Origin: Lampris incognitus
Taxonomy: Eukaryota; Chordata; Actinopteri; Lampriformes; Lampridae
Assembly (NCBI RefSeq): GCF_029633865.1
Contig: NC_079224.1
Location: forward strand, 17,960,126 to 18,024,125
Length of the DNA: 64,000 nucleotides
Direction: 5' to 3'
Shown here: piece after piece, positions 53,320 to 64,000 of the stretch
How the letters are laid out: every line of letters starts with the position of its first letter
Numbering within the stretch: position 1 is the first letter of the stretch
Notes under the pieces: model-generated
What the model saw: the letters and a program-made list of their open reading frames with translations, nothing else
Databases searched by the model: none
What the model was told of the DNA's origin: nothing
Program-made: the position numbers and the translations under genes

Positions 53320-53640
53320 CTGTATCCATTTATTCGGGGTCACATGGGGCTGGAGTTTATCCCGGCAGACAGTAGGCAAGGGCACACTCTGGAAACGTCA
53401 CTTGTCCTTCAGAGGGCCCACATACTCATTCATTTACATTCCCATCAACACCTATGGGCAAAATCTCTAAATGCCTTCAGTCTGTGTGAGTGACAGGAGC
53501 AGCCAGAGGAAACTCGTATGAACACGGAGGGAGAACATGCACATTCGACACAGTAGGAGCGAGACAGAAGTCAGGACCCCCTGGATGTGAAGCAGCACTG
53601 CTAATCTAATAACCCACTGTGCCATCTATTTAATCCGCGG
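53320..53640 (-). mobile_element. Degraded tRNA-headed SINE related to family B
   Basis: It keeps GGGTCACATGGGGCTGGAGT, CACCTATGGGCAAA, and GGAGGGAGAACATGCACATT, in the order of the fish SINE body. The tRNA-like head should lie near 53635 but is badly worn (GATGGCACAGTGGG). Confidence 0.65.
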
Positions 53641-53644
53641 AGGT

Positions 53645-55290
53645 CATCTGAAACGCTTACTGTTGAGAGGAACAGTGGATTATTTGTTTTTCTCTTTCAA
53701 TAGGCTTTCAGAATCAATCTGGCTTTTCAAAGAATTGTTTAGGAGCAATATATCAAAATAACTTTTTTCTGTTTTTTTTGGTTTCCAAATATTCAGCCTG
53801 ACCAAAAGGGGATGAGGTTGGAAGGCCACGCATTACTTCAGACCAAACACTAGGTGAAGCCATTCCCATGGAAATGTGAACCGCTGTCGCTTTGGCGGAC
53901 CAGAGGAAGCTAAGGGTTCATCTGGTTTTAACAACAAACACAAAACAATTTTAAAGCTTTACCATATAATTGTTCAGTTGTGAATGAAAAGTTGTAAGGG
54001 GTGGAGCAATTTTTGTGCACGAATCCCAGTATAGTAAGCAGAAAACCACACATAACGCAATCACTGAAACTGATCTTTTACAACGTTTTGGCTGATCCAG
54101 TTTGAGGCAATTTAAACAAGACCAAATCTATTGTCGCTCCTTGTTGAAACTCATGAGCGTCACCTCTGTCTCTGTTTGCACTGTGACCTCTTAACCTGCA
54201 ATTTGTATTTTAACCAAGAGACTTGTTTCACTGTTTTAATTAGTCATGTATTTGGTCAGATCTTTAGATGCAAGCAATTTAATATACGATGGCTTGACTT
54301 GACTTTACCATGTAATGAGCAGTATCTTTCACTGCTGAAGTAAAACAGACACATCTTTAAGTTGTGATGGGATGAAAGTTTTCAAAAACGATTTTCTCAT
54401 CTATACATTCAGAACATTTCTGAATAATCACAATTTATCATTCAAAAACCCCCCACTAAAGACAAATTAATGGATAATTTAATTGAAGCAATGGCTGACT
54501 GTTCGATGCCTTGTTGCAGCTCTACTTTTTTGCATGATGTTTATGAAGGCCATGACCAAGGACGGCTGTGTTAAGTAGTGACTGTTAGCTTCGTGTCTAG
54601 TTTTAATGTTTTAAATCATGACTCACTATCGCAATAAGACATTTAACCAGCCCACAACAATCAACCATGCTACTGAATATAAAAATACATCTTCATGCTT
54701 TTAAAGAACCCACCTTTTTTCTTGCACCCTTTTCCACAGATCGTCTTTTGCCTTTACATAACACCAGTATGAACAATATTGTATAGTTTCAGATTTGGTC
54801 TCTATTCAATGACTTTTAACTCAGTAGATAACATGACCGGTGAGTGCCACACTGAGATGAACAACACAACAAGAGGTTACCCGCTGCAGCATGCCGGGAT
54901 GTCAAAACCTGGCTTGCATCAGCAAGAAAACCAGACATGTGGCACAAAAAAATGATGAAATAATATCAAAACATTGTGCCAATGTTTGCAGACTACTACA
55001 GGAGGCCTTCGGGCAGTTGAATGATTATAAGAGATGACATAGCCAATTAGCCTGTCAGGTAAACATTTGTTTTTAGATATTTTCTTAAACTGTTCACACT
55101 TTGCTATTAGAAGCCAGGTGGGTTTTGAAATAACCACCTGGCTGCATTGATTATTCTAATAGGGCACATACAGTACAAAAAATGATAACTTGAATCTAGC
55201 CATACCATGCCAAATAAAACGGGGAGAAGAGTCAACATAAGAATGCCAGCTAAGTAAATGCCTTCTTTGAGCATTTTATTTCTAAATGTG
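53645..55290. other. No feature recognised
   Basis: AT-rich intergenic DNA. Short frames on both strands lack homology and splice context. Confidence 0.5.
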
Positions 55291-55294
55291 TTAC

Positions 55295-55415
55295 CTCATG
55301 TCCACCTTGTTCATTCAGGACCTTTTGTGTAGAAGATGGATCCCTCTGCCGACACTCCTCCAGACATTGCTTCCTTCTTTTTTTCTGTGAAGTTTTCCTC
55401 ATCCAATCCGAGGGT
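55295..55415 (-). CDS. Orphan exon candidate, Lys/Arg-rich
   Basis: On the minus strand a 121-base segment is bounded by CTATCTGCAG and a GTAACA donor. It is open in one frame with entry phase 1 and exit phase 0, reading PSDWMRKTSQKKRRKQCLEE and onward to NEQGGHE. I do not recognise the family and no partner exon is certain, so it could be chance. Confidence 0.25.
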
Positions 55416-55809
55416 CTGCAGATAGAGAGCATAATTCATTGTCACTTACTGTATCCATCTATCTGCTGACAGAGACTGTAACGACGATTTACAGCAATAC
55501 AAATAAACTGGACTTGACAAGAAATTTAGAAATTATAGAAAATAATCATGAAATAGAAGTGATGACCAGCCACACTTTCTTATATGCAAGATTCAGATAT
55601 TTTAATTAGAAAATGCGAGGCCTCAGCGACACTGAACAGATGAAAAGTAGATTTAAAAGGGGGTAAGTAAGCCTCTTGTTTTGTGCAAGGAGGACTCATT
55701 GGTAACTAGAAAAATGCTTTTCCACAGAAAAAGCGTGTGAATGCTGAGCTGCTGAAAGAAATCACGAAAGCATTGCTGAAAATGGATAAATAGGAAAAGT
55801 CAGAAAGTC

Positions 55810-57545
55810 ACCAGCCTACCTGAAATACCTGAAAACTGAAATGTGAAATGGCTGAATATTTTAAAAGTTTTAAAGGTATAAAAAACTGAAAAATTTGCCA
55901 TAACATGCTAAATACATAAATAGTTTGATTGTTGAATGGTTTCTGTAGTTTAAAGTATGAAAAAGTGGAAGTGGTGCAAACATTTCCAAGTGCTCTCAGT
56001 CCCATTACAAACACACACAACAAGGCTGTAACAAAACTTGCAAGCATTTGCAGCAATGGTTTATGTATGGAAAAGGTTTGAATAGTCTGAAATATGTGAC
56101 CCCCGCTGGTAAAAGAGTCCCCAAGTAGGCCTAGGTCATTGAACTGCAAAAACTTACCTGAACGTTGTTCTTCTAAAAGAAGAAAAAATAGCTACAGTAC
56201 ATCAGAAGATATGGTCTATATTTGTTATGAGAGGAGGGGTAGAATGAGAGGAGAGGTAGAATGAGAGGAGGAGGGGTAGAATGAGAGGAGGGGTAGAATT
56301 AAACGAGGGGTAGAATGAGAGGAGGAATGGTAGAATGAGAGGAGGAGGGGTAGAATGAGAGGAGGGGTTGAATGAGAGGAGGGGTAGTGATGAAGATGAA
56401 GCGTGATGAAGAGGAAGGATAGTGATGAAGACGAAGAGTAGCGATGAAGAGGAAGGGTAGTGATGAAGATGAAGAGTAGTGATGAAGATGAAGAGTAGTG
56501 ATGAAGAGGAAGGGTAGGAAGGTTGTAGGAAGGAAGGTAGGAAGGAAGGTAAGGTTGTAGGAAGGAAGGTAGGAAGAAAGGTAGGAAGCAAGGTAGGAAG
56601 GTAAGAAGGTTGTAGGAAGGATGGTAGGAAGCAAGGTAGGAAGGTTGTAGGAAGGAAGGAAGGTAGGTAGGAAGCAAGGTAGGAAGATTGTAGGAGGGCA
56701 GGAAGGTATGAAGGAAGGTAGGAAGGAAGGTAAGAAGCTTGTAGGAAGGAAGGTAGTAGGGTTGTAGGAAGGTATGAAAGACAGTAGGAAGCAAGGTAGG
56801 AAGGTTGTAGGAAGGAAAGAAGGTAGGTAGGAAGGAAGGTAGGAAGGTTGAAGAGGGAGAAAGAGCAGTTAAGAAGTGGCAGAAGCTGATCAAATCTACC
56901 AGGTGTTGAGAGTTGACAGTAATTAGGCTGGCAGTTGAGTTTCAAATTGATATGTGATGTCACAATAAGACTGAACATTCTAACAGGCAAAGTGTATGGC
57001 AGAATTGCTAAATTTCAGAGCTGAATTGTTCAAAAACTTTAAAATATTTTTAAAATCTGAATAGGATTCTGAAAGAGCTGAATGCCCTGAGCTGTTTAAG
57101 CTTTAAATGGGGTTTCTAGCTCAAAAAATGAAGGAGGAGATACAGTTCAAATGTGATGAGGGTTTCAACCTTTCCCCATTGACTTCCATTGTTTTAAAAA
57201 AGTAGAAAAAGCTTAATATGTCTAAAAGTATAAAAGATTTTAAAAAAACCGAAATGTGAGCCTTAATGGGCTTAAAGAGATGAACATTTTGACACCTGAA
57301 TGGTTTCAGTGGCTAAAAGTATGAAGGAGTAAAAGAGGTGGAAAGGTTGCAAAAGTCCCCCATTGACTCCCATTCAAAAAATGGCTGAAAAAAGTTGAAT
57401 ATTTCAAAAAGTTCAAAAGATATGAAAAATCTGAAAGGAGAGCACTAATGTCCTTAATGAGTTGATCATTTTGATAGTTGAATGGTTTCAGTAGCTAAAA
57501 GTATGAAGGAGCTACAAAGTGTCCAAAAATGGGTGGAAGAAAAAT
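55810..57545 (+). repeat. AT-rich interspersed repeat with internal GAATGGTTTC units
   Basis: TTGAATGGTTTC-GTAG-TAAA-GTATGAA recurs at about 55933, 57298 and 57478, with repeated CCCATTGACT-CCATT between. This looks like two or more copies of a non-coding repeat unit, split by the purine-rich tract at 56222-56865. I cannot assign it to a transposon family. Confidence 0.5.
56222..56865 (+). repeat. Purine-rich tract (GA/GGAAGGTA), about 640 bases
   Basis: The plus strand is almost free of C. It passes from GAGAGGAGGGGTAGAAT units to GATGAAGATGAAGAGTAGT units and then to GGAAGGTAGGAAGG units. Three long minus-strand frames (Leu/Pro/Ser/Thr-rich) come only from this composition. Confidence 0.93.
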
Positions 57546-57548
57546 AAG

Positions 57549-57596
57549 TAAATAAAGAACTGCAAAGCATGCAGTTGCTTTGCAGTTCTTTATTTA
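57549..57596 (+). repeat. 21-bp perfect hairpin with 6-base loop
   Basis: Arms 57549-57569 and 57576-57596 (AATAAAGAACTGCAAAGCA on the left) are exact complements. Confidence 0.9.
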
Positions 57597-57649
57597 TTTC
57601 ATTCCTAGTTTAAACTGGGACTAATGAGCCATGAGGATTTCTATTTTTA

Positions 57650-57694
57650 ATTTCACCTTTACAATAGTTGACAGAACCATTGTAAAGGTGAAAT
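57650..57694 (+). repeat. 16-bp perfect hairpin
   Basis: ATTTCACCTTTACAAT at 57650-57665 is answered by its exact complement at 57679-57694. It lies about 50 bases after the previous hairpin. Confidence 0.9.
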
Positions 57695-57918
57695 CCAAAA
57701 AATAAATGGTGAAAAAAAAGTTGAAATATTACTGAATACAACTGCTACATTTTATACTGATAGTGGGATCAAATTAAGGGTGTCCATGGGCTAATTGTAA
57801 GCATTGGATCAGGTTAAATCATTAAAGTGAAATATGCCAGAGTCTCATAAAATAGATGTTGATTTTGTCTTTGTGGAGTAAAACATGTAGAAAGAAGGTG
57901 GTGAAGGTGATTCATCCC

Positions 57919-58140
57919 TCATAAATATTCAATCTGGAGTAAAACGCCAAGCTGTCCATGTACGGTGTGGATCTCCACCATGCAAGGGTAAGAGCGGGCT
58001 GTAAACGGTTCCCTCACAGCATAGCCGCTGATGTTACATTTGCGGAGTTTCTTCAAAGTCATTAGAATATCCATCGAAGTGATGGATATTATGGAAAAGC
58101 CTGTTTGGAAGTTTTGATGAAACAACTGGAGACACTCATC
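57919..58140 (-). pseudogene. Possible LEDGF/HDGF-type IBD-like coding remnant
   Basis: The minus strand reads SMDILMTLKKLRKCNISGYA, similar to the second half of the integrase-binding domain of PSIP1/HDGFL2 (pattern T-E-M-I-x-TLKK-I-RR-x-x-V-S). Downstream residues diverge, and neither a clear donor nor partner exons nor a PWWP domain were found. The match is short and could be accidental. Confidence 0.25.
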
Positions 58141-58209
58141 ACAGCTGGAGACACCCTTAATGTCTTGTTATGAACTTCTTAGCCATCATTTGTCCACAGC
58201 ACCAAATTA

Positions 58210-59564
58210 TCCAAAGGAGTTGAATCAAGTGCAACTGGACTTGGTATATATCCGTGAAGACGTTTCGCCTCTCATCCAAGAGGCTTCCTCAGTTCGTGCC
58301 TTTCTGACTAGACCAAGCTAGTCTGACTGGCTGGTGATGAGACTCAGAATTTATCCTCTTGGAGTTGTTGTCAGAGCTATAGATGTCCATGGCTCTTTGT
58401 GTCCCGATGTTTACCAACGCCCGTCGCTAACAGAGCCATAGATATGAGTGGCTCTTTTGTGTACCGATGTTTGACTCACACCACCCTCTGGAACACAAAC
58501 TGAGCGTCATCAGAACTTTGCAACACAGAGCTGACAATGTGCCCAGCAGCACTCAGGCCCAATGAGAAGAACACAAACACCTGAGGGGAGCTTTAAAAAC
58601 CTGTGGCTACCCCAGTTGGACCTTTGTGAAAACTGCAACACGTTTCAAAAAGACCAACCAGGTGAGCGACGAGGAGAAAAGGAACAGAAGGAATAGCACA
58701 GTCATCCCGTATGTTTCTGGGGTCTCCGAGAAACTCAGGAGAATTTTCAACAAACACCACATCCCGGTATACTTCAAACCCAGCAACACACTCCGACAAA
58801 GACTGGTTCACCCCAAAGACAGTCTACCCGAAAAAGCAATCTGGTGTATGCTGTACAATGCAATGAGGATTGCACTGACCTAGACATAGGAGAAACCAAA
58901 CAACCGCTACACAAACGGATGGCCCAACACAGAAGGCCAAACTCCTCAGGACAAGACTCAGCAGTCTATCTACACCTAAAGGAGAAGACACACTCCTTCG
59001 AGGACAGCAACGTACACATTTTGGACAGAGAAGATAGATGGTTTGAAAGAGGGGTGAAGGAAGCCATCTATGCGAAACTGGAAAAACCATCCCTCAACAG
59101 AGGAGGAGGTCTGCAACACCACCTATCTCCCACTTACAATGCCGTCCTTTCATCTCTACCCAGGAGACTCAAGAAGCCTAGCCTCCAAGAACAACAAGTC
59201 AGTCACTAACGGCTCCAACCACTCTCATGACCACTGAATAATGAAGTTGAAACTAACATCCCCAACGACCGTCGCTGCTAAACAAATGCAAATCAACAGC
59301 TCCGATAACAACGGGCGCGGCCAAACATCGGTACACAAAAGAGCCATGGACATCTATAGCTCTGACAACGACTCCTAGAGGATAAATTCTGAGTCCTATC
59401 ACCAGCCAGTCAGACTAGCTTGGTCTAGTCAGAAAGGCACGAACTGAGGAAGCCTCTTGGATGAGAGGCGAAACGTCTTCACGGATATATACCAAGTCCA
59501 GTTGCACTTGATTCAACTCCTTTGGATAACCATGACCTGGATGAATGAGAACATTCACAGACAA
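58210..59564 (+). mobile_element. Penelope-like retroelement with inverted end repeats and 11-bp TSD
   Basis: Outer arms of about 190-200 bases (58210 to about 58400 and about 59335-59529) are inverted copies, both with ATATATCC-TGAAGACGTTTCGCC. Between them lie the end of the polymerase region (VSGVSEKLRRIFNKHHIPV) and a GIY-YIG endonuclease (MYAVQCNEDCTDLDIGETKQ, then HKRMAQHRR and REDRWFERGVKEAIYAKLEK). The frame is split at about 58850, and the usual LYIGE Tyr is Asp. GCACCAAATTA flanks it at 58199-58209 and 59565-59575. Confidence 0.88.
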
Positions 59565-59825
59565 GCACCAAATTACTTTTCACCTGCTACTCTTAAAGCC
59601 CCCTGAGGCAAATTTGTAATTTGCGATATTGGGCTATACAAATAAAATGAACTTGACTTTTGCCCTTTCACAAAATGAGAAGAAATGAATTTTGGAAATT
59701 AATTTTGATTTTAACCTTTTCTGACCCAAGCTTTAAAAAAGGTTGTGTGTCTGCATTGTAGATTTGAGGGGTAGTATTATCCAGTATATGCTCACTATTA
59801 GCACAACCTAGGCTAATCAGTGGCA

Positions 59826-60205
59826 TCAGCACCAATGAGCACGGTCGCCTCACAGCACGAAGGTCCTGGGTTCAAGCCCCGGGGTCGTCCAACCTCGGGG
59901 GTCATCCTGAGTCGTCCTCTGTGTGGAGTTTGCATGTTCTCCCCGTGTCTGCGTGGGTTTCCTCTGGGTGCTCCGGTTTCCTCCCACAGTCCAAAGACAT
60001 GTAGGTCAGGTGAATCGGCCGTACTAAATTGTCCCTAGGTGTGAATGTGTGTGTTTGTGTGTGTGTGTGGGCCCTGTGATGGCTTGGCAGCCTGTCCAGG
60101 GTGTCTCCCTGCCTGCCGCCCAAGGACTGCTGGGATGGGCTCCAGCATCCCCGCGACCCTGAGAGCAGGATAAGCGGTTTGGATGATGGATGGATGGATA
60201 TTAAC
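59826..60205 (+). mobile_element. tRNA-headed SINE (family B), near full length
   Basis: Head with GCACGGTCGCCTCACAGCAC and box B GGGTTCAAGCCCC. The body has TCCTCCCACAGTCCAAAGAC and GGGCCCTGTGATGGCTTGG, and the 3' end is GCAGGATAAG plus (GGAT)n. It is the best-preserved copy of the family in the window. Confidence 0.88.
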
Positions 60206-61488
60206 AAAACAAACATTTGCTGCTTTTTTTTCCTAGAGTACTATTTTCAGTCTTGAAAAGAAGATTGAAAATGGTACTTTGGTGGTGACACAATTCTAGA
60301 ATAAAAATAAACAGCGACATACATCAGTAATTTATTTATTTTTTGGCTAAAAAAATAATCTAATTTTAGTAACCTTTAAGAAGTTCAGCGTTGTCTTTAC
60401 CTTCAGTTCTTGGCTGATGAATAGCATAAGGGAATGGTTGTAAATGCCTCAGAGAGAAGAGAACCACCTAATAACGGTTAAAGGTGCTGTACGACATTCA
60501 GCACCAGCACCTCAGACCAAACAAAAACAACCCCACCGTTCGCGTTCTTGCCTCTTATTTCGTTTGGTTCGGTTGTAATCTTGATTTTTACAGTGTGGAG
60601 TTATTTTATTAACATTAGTTAAGTATTCAGCTTGCTAGAGAGCTATTTCTTCGATCTGCCGAGCGACCTGAATCAACGTAATTATTAGCTTGCTAGCTAT
60701 CCTGCTAATGCCAGCCACCTCACATGCGCTACTAACATGCACGCGCGAAGCACTAACATGCACGCGCGGCTGGGCAGGTACCGGCTTCCAAAACAAAGAA
60801 CAGAGAAACTCGGATGACAACACACACAGCGGGAGTGTGACGTCATTCTCTGCTCAGGACGTCATTACGCCACTATCGCTTTACATAGCAAATTGGTCTT
60901 TGCTGCTCTGTTAACGTTCTAAATCTCATATATAGCATGTATATGCAGAATATATAGCATGCAAAGAAACAAAGTTTCCAGTACCATATTCATCATCCAT
61001 GTAAATGAGAAAAAAATATGTAGTAAAATATTGAATATCAAAATATCAAAAATGTATAAAATATCAAAATGTATAAAGTAAAATATTGAATAACCACAGA
61101 TCGAAATTGAACATAATTACAATCTAAACTGATTTTAAAAGGACAATGACATAAACAAAACTATTGTAAAGGTTTTTAATGAATCAGTTAATTAAAACTG
61201 AACAACTTAATAAACCTAGCAAATATTATATAAGACACATTTTAAAAGTGCATTGCGGTTAAAAGTGCATGCAACATAGAAGCAGGAGTATTGAGTTACT
61301 GTTAGAAAATACACAGTTTAACTTTTACTGAATCCCAAGTAAGTTTGTACATATAAGGATTTTGACTTGGTGTGATTTTCATGTAATAACAAGACACATA
61401 GAATAAGGGAGACGTATGTATGAGGACATCAGATACAGAGTATCTTACAATCTAAAACTATCTTCTGAACAAGGAACATCAAGGCAGG
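60206..61488. other. No gene recognised
   Basis: The left part (60480-60870) is CpG-richer. It has a direct repeat of ACTAACATGCACGCGCG (at about 60731 and 60752) and a perfect CRE palindrome TGACGTCA at 60838-60845. It could be a transposon end or a remnant promoter. The right part is AT-rich with AATAT repeats. Confidence 0.4.
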
Positions 61489-62130
61489 GCAAATTTATTT
61501 ATACAGCACATTTCACACCCAAAGGACACCAAAGTGCTTTGCAGAGTACACAGGCAAAAGCACAATAAACAAATGATAAAAACAAAAAAGCAAGCAAGCA
61601 AAAGCACACAGTAAAAACAATAAAATAAACAGGCAAATAAATCTGATTTAAAAGAAAATTAATAGCAATGGTGAAGAGGTAGGTCTTTAGCTTGCATTTG
61701 AACATTGTCAGCGTTGTCTCAAGTCTTAGCTCCTCTGGCAGTTTGTTGCACATTTGAGCAGCACAGAAGCCAAATCTTCAGCATGTTTAGTTCTGACTCT
61801 GGGAACAGCCAGTAATCCAGAAGCAGCCGACCTGGGAGGTCTGCAAGGTTCAACATGGGTCAGGAGATCTGATAAACATCTTGGGCCTGAACCGTTCAGT
61901 GATTTATGCACAAGCAATAGAAACGTGAAGTTGATTCTGTGAGACTCTGAGAAGTGGAGTTATATGCTGAGAGTTTCTGGTCCTTGTTCCAACCCTGGCA
62001 GCAGCGCTCAGGATTAGCTGAAGCTGTCGGGTTGCTCTCTCAGACAGACCTGTGAGCATCCACTGCAGTAGTCCAGCCTGCTAGAGATAGAAGCATGTAC
62101 CAGTTTGTCTAGGTCATGCTCTGGCATCAA
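61489..62130 (-). mobile_element. L2-clade LINE 3' fragment, frameshifted
   Basis: On the minus strand: TGLSERATRQLQLILSAAAR near 62000, then HKSLNGSGPRCLSDLLTH and SGLLAVPRVRTK (61726-61917), then after a shift NKLPEELRLETTLTMFKCKL (about 61690-61753). The 3' end has AAGCACTTTGGTGTCCTTTG typical of L2. Stops and shifts show it is dead. Confidence 0.85.
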
Positions 62131-62628
62131 GTCTCTGGTCCTTGTGATATTTTTAAAGTGGTAAAAGGCCCATGTGTCATTGATTTAATGTTGCTACTGA
62201 AATAGGAAAGGTGGTAAAGCGACTTAGGGTACAACACGTATCTCTGCTCTGGGTGCAAAATCCAAGAAAAAAATACCAACCATAGAAATGTGCATGGTAC
62301 AACATCCACACAACAGGATATTCACAGATATCGAGTCTCTATACTACTACATACACAAAAGCCATACAGCATAAAGAAAATTCTACAGCATCCACACATT
62401 TATGAATTAAAATAGAAGGAAAACAGAGGTGTGTGTGTGTGTGTGTGGGGGGGGGGTAGCAAAAACTGAGATTCGCCAAGTAAAAAAAAGTAAACAAGCA
62501 GCAACAGTATACAGATAGAAAGTAATAGGCAGGCGCTGTATGACGCTTTCAGTCTAAAACGCTTACAGGAGACAAATAACTTAATCACCTCAAACTTGAA
62601 AAGCAACACAACACCAACTTAACACACC

Positions 62629-62649
62629 CACACACACACACGCACGGAG

Positions 62650-62737
<88 letters not shown>

Positions 62738-62742
62738 ACACT
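62629..62742 (+). repeat. (CA)n microsatellite
   Basis: About 110 bases of CA repeat with a few interruptions at 62640-62651. A (GT)n/G-run occurs near 62429-62457. Confidence 0.95.
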
Positions 62743-62749
62743 CCTTTAC

Positions 62750-63880
<1,131 letters not shown>

Positions 63881-63884
63881 CACC

Positions 63885-64000
63885 ACTGCCCCCCCTTCCC
63901 CCCACTTGTATCCGGCCAATTACCCCACTCTTCTGAGCCGCCCCGGTCTCTGCTCCACCCCCTCTGCCGATCTGGGGAGGGCTGCAGACTACCACATGCC
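63885..64000 (-). mobile_element. tRNA-headed SINE (family A), copy 5, cut by the window end
   Basis: GCCAATTACCCCACTCTTC, GTCTCTGCTCCACCCCCTCT and GCAGACTACCACATGCC match the 3' half of the copies at 16871-17338 and 19424-19836. Confidence 0.88.

Noticed and set aside
56202-56990. Three overlapping long minus-strand reading frames (262, 222 and 111 codons)
   Set aside because: They are translations of the purine-rich simple-sequence tract (Leu/Pro/Ser/Thr-rich) and have no domain or splice context.

Overview
This is a piece of a ray-finned fish (most likely teleost) nuclear genome. The evidence is split vertebrate genes with canonical introns, conserved vertebrate gene order, and fish-type repeats: L2/Maui LINEs, Tc1/mariner transposons, Penelope-like and R4/Dong-like retroelements, several tRNA-headed SINE families, and long CA, TATC and CTTT microsatellites. 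No species can be named from the sequence.

Seven protein genes can be read, six of them complete. From left to right they are: gng5 (minus, first coding exon only, running off the left edge); ssx2ip (minus, 975-12300, 13 coding exons, 594 aa); mcoln3 (minus, 14190-20769, 12 coding exons, 551 aa); bcl10 (minus, 23876-25318, 3 exons, 257 aa); ccn1/cyr61 (plus, 30077-32580, 5 exons, 381 aa); odf2l (minus, 37330-46431, 16 coding exons, 685 aa); and ift22 (plus, 47257-48491, 5 exons, 187 aa). Exon borders were set by hand from homology plus GT/AG sites, and reading phases were checked to close across every intron. Order and orientation of the first six match human chromosome 1p22 (GNG5, SSX2IP, MCOLN3, BCL10, CYR61, ODF2L), with several human neighbours missing, so this looks like a compacted syntenic block. 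ift22 is not part of that human block. It sits head-to-head with odf2l, giving a divergent promoter between two cilium/centriole genes.

The genes have no single shared pathway. SSX2IP, ODF2L and IFT22 act at centrosomes and cilia. GNG5 is a G-protein gamma subunit, MCOLN3 an endolysosomal cation channel, BCL10 the CARD adaptor of NF-kB signalling, and CCN1 a secreted matricellular protein.

Introns and intergenic DNA are rich in mobile elements. Main examples are a 5'-truncated L2 inside ssx2ip (3.1-5.8 kb), Penelope GIY-YIG fragments (7.7-8.5 kb and 58.2-59.6 kb), an apparently intact Tc1/mariner element of DD38E spacing with perfect terminal repeats (33434-35051), a mosaic fold-back Tc1 copy (37.9-39.9 kb) and an R4/Dong 3' fragment (42.4-43.6 kb) in odf2l introns, and five copies of one tRNA-headed SINE. 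From about 48.7 kb to the right end no complete gene was found: only repeats, a 26/28-bp minisatellite, a purine-rich tract, an L2 tail and two weak orphan-exon candidates. I found no convincing wholly new system. The most rewarding items are the divergent ciliary promoter, the intact DD38E transposon, and the Penelope copies with readable target-site duplications, one of them a 69-bp stub beside an odf2l splice donor.
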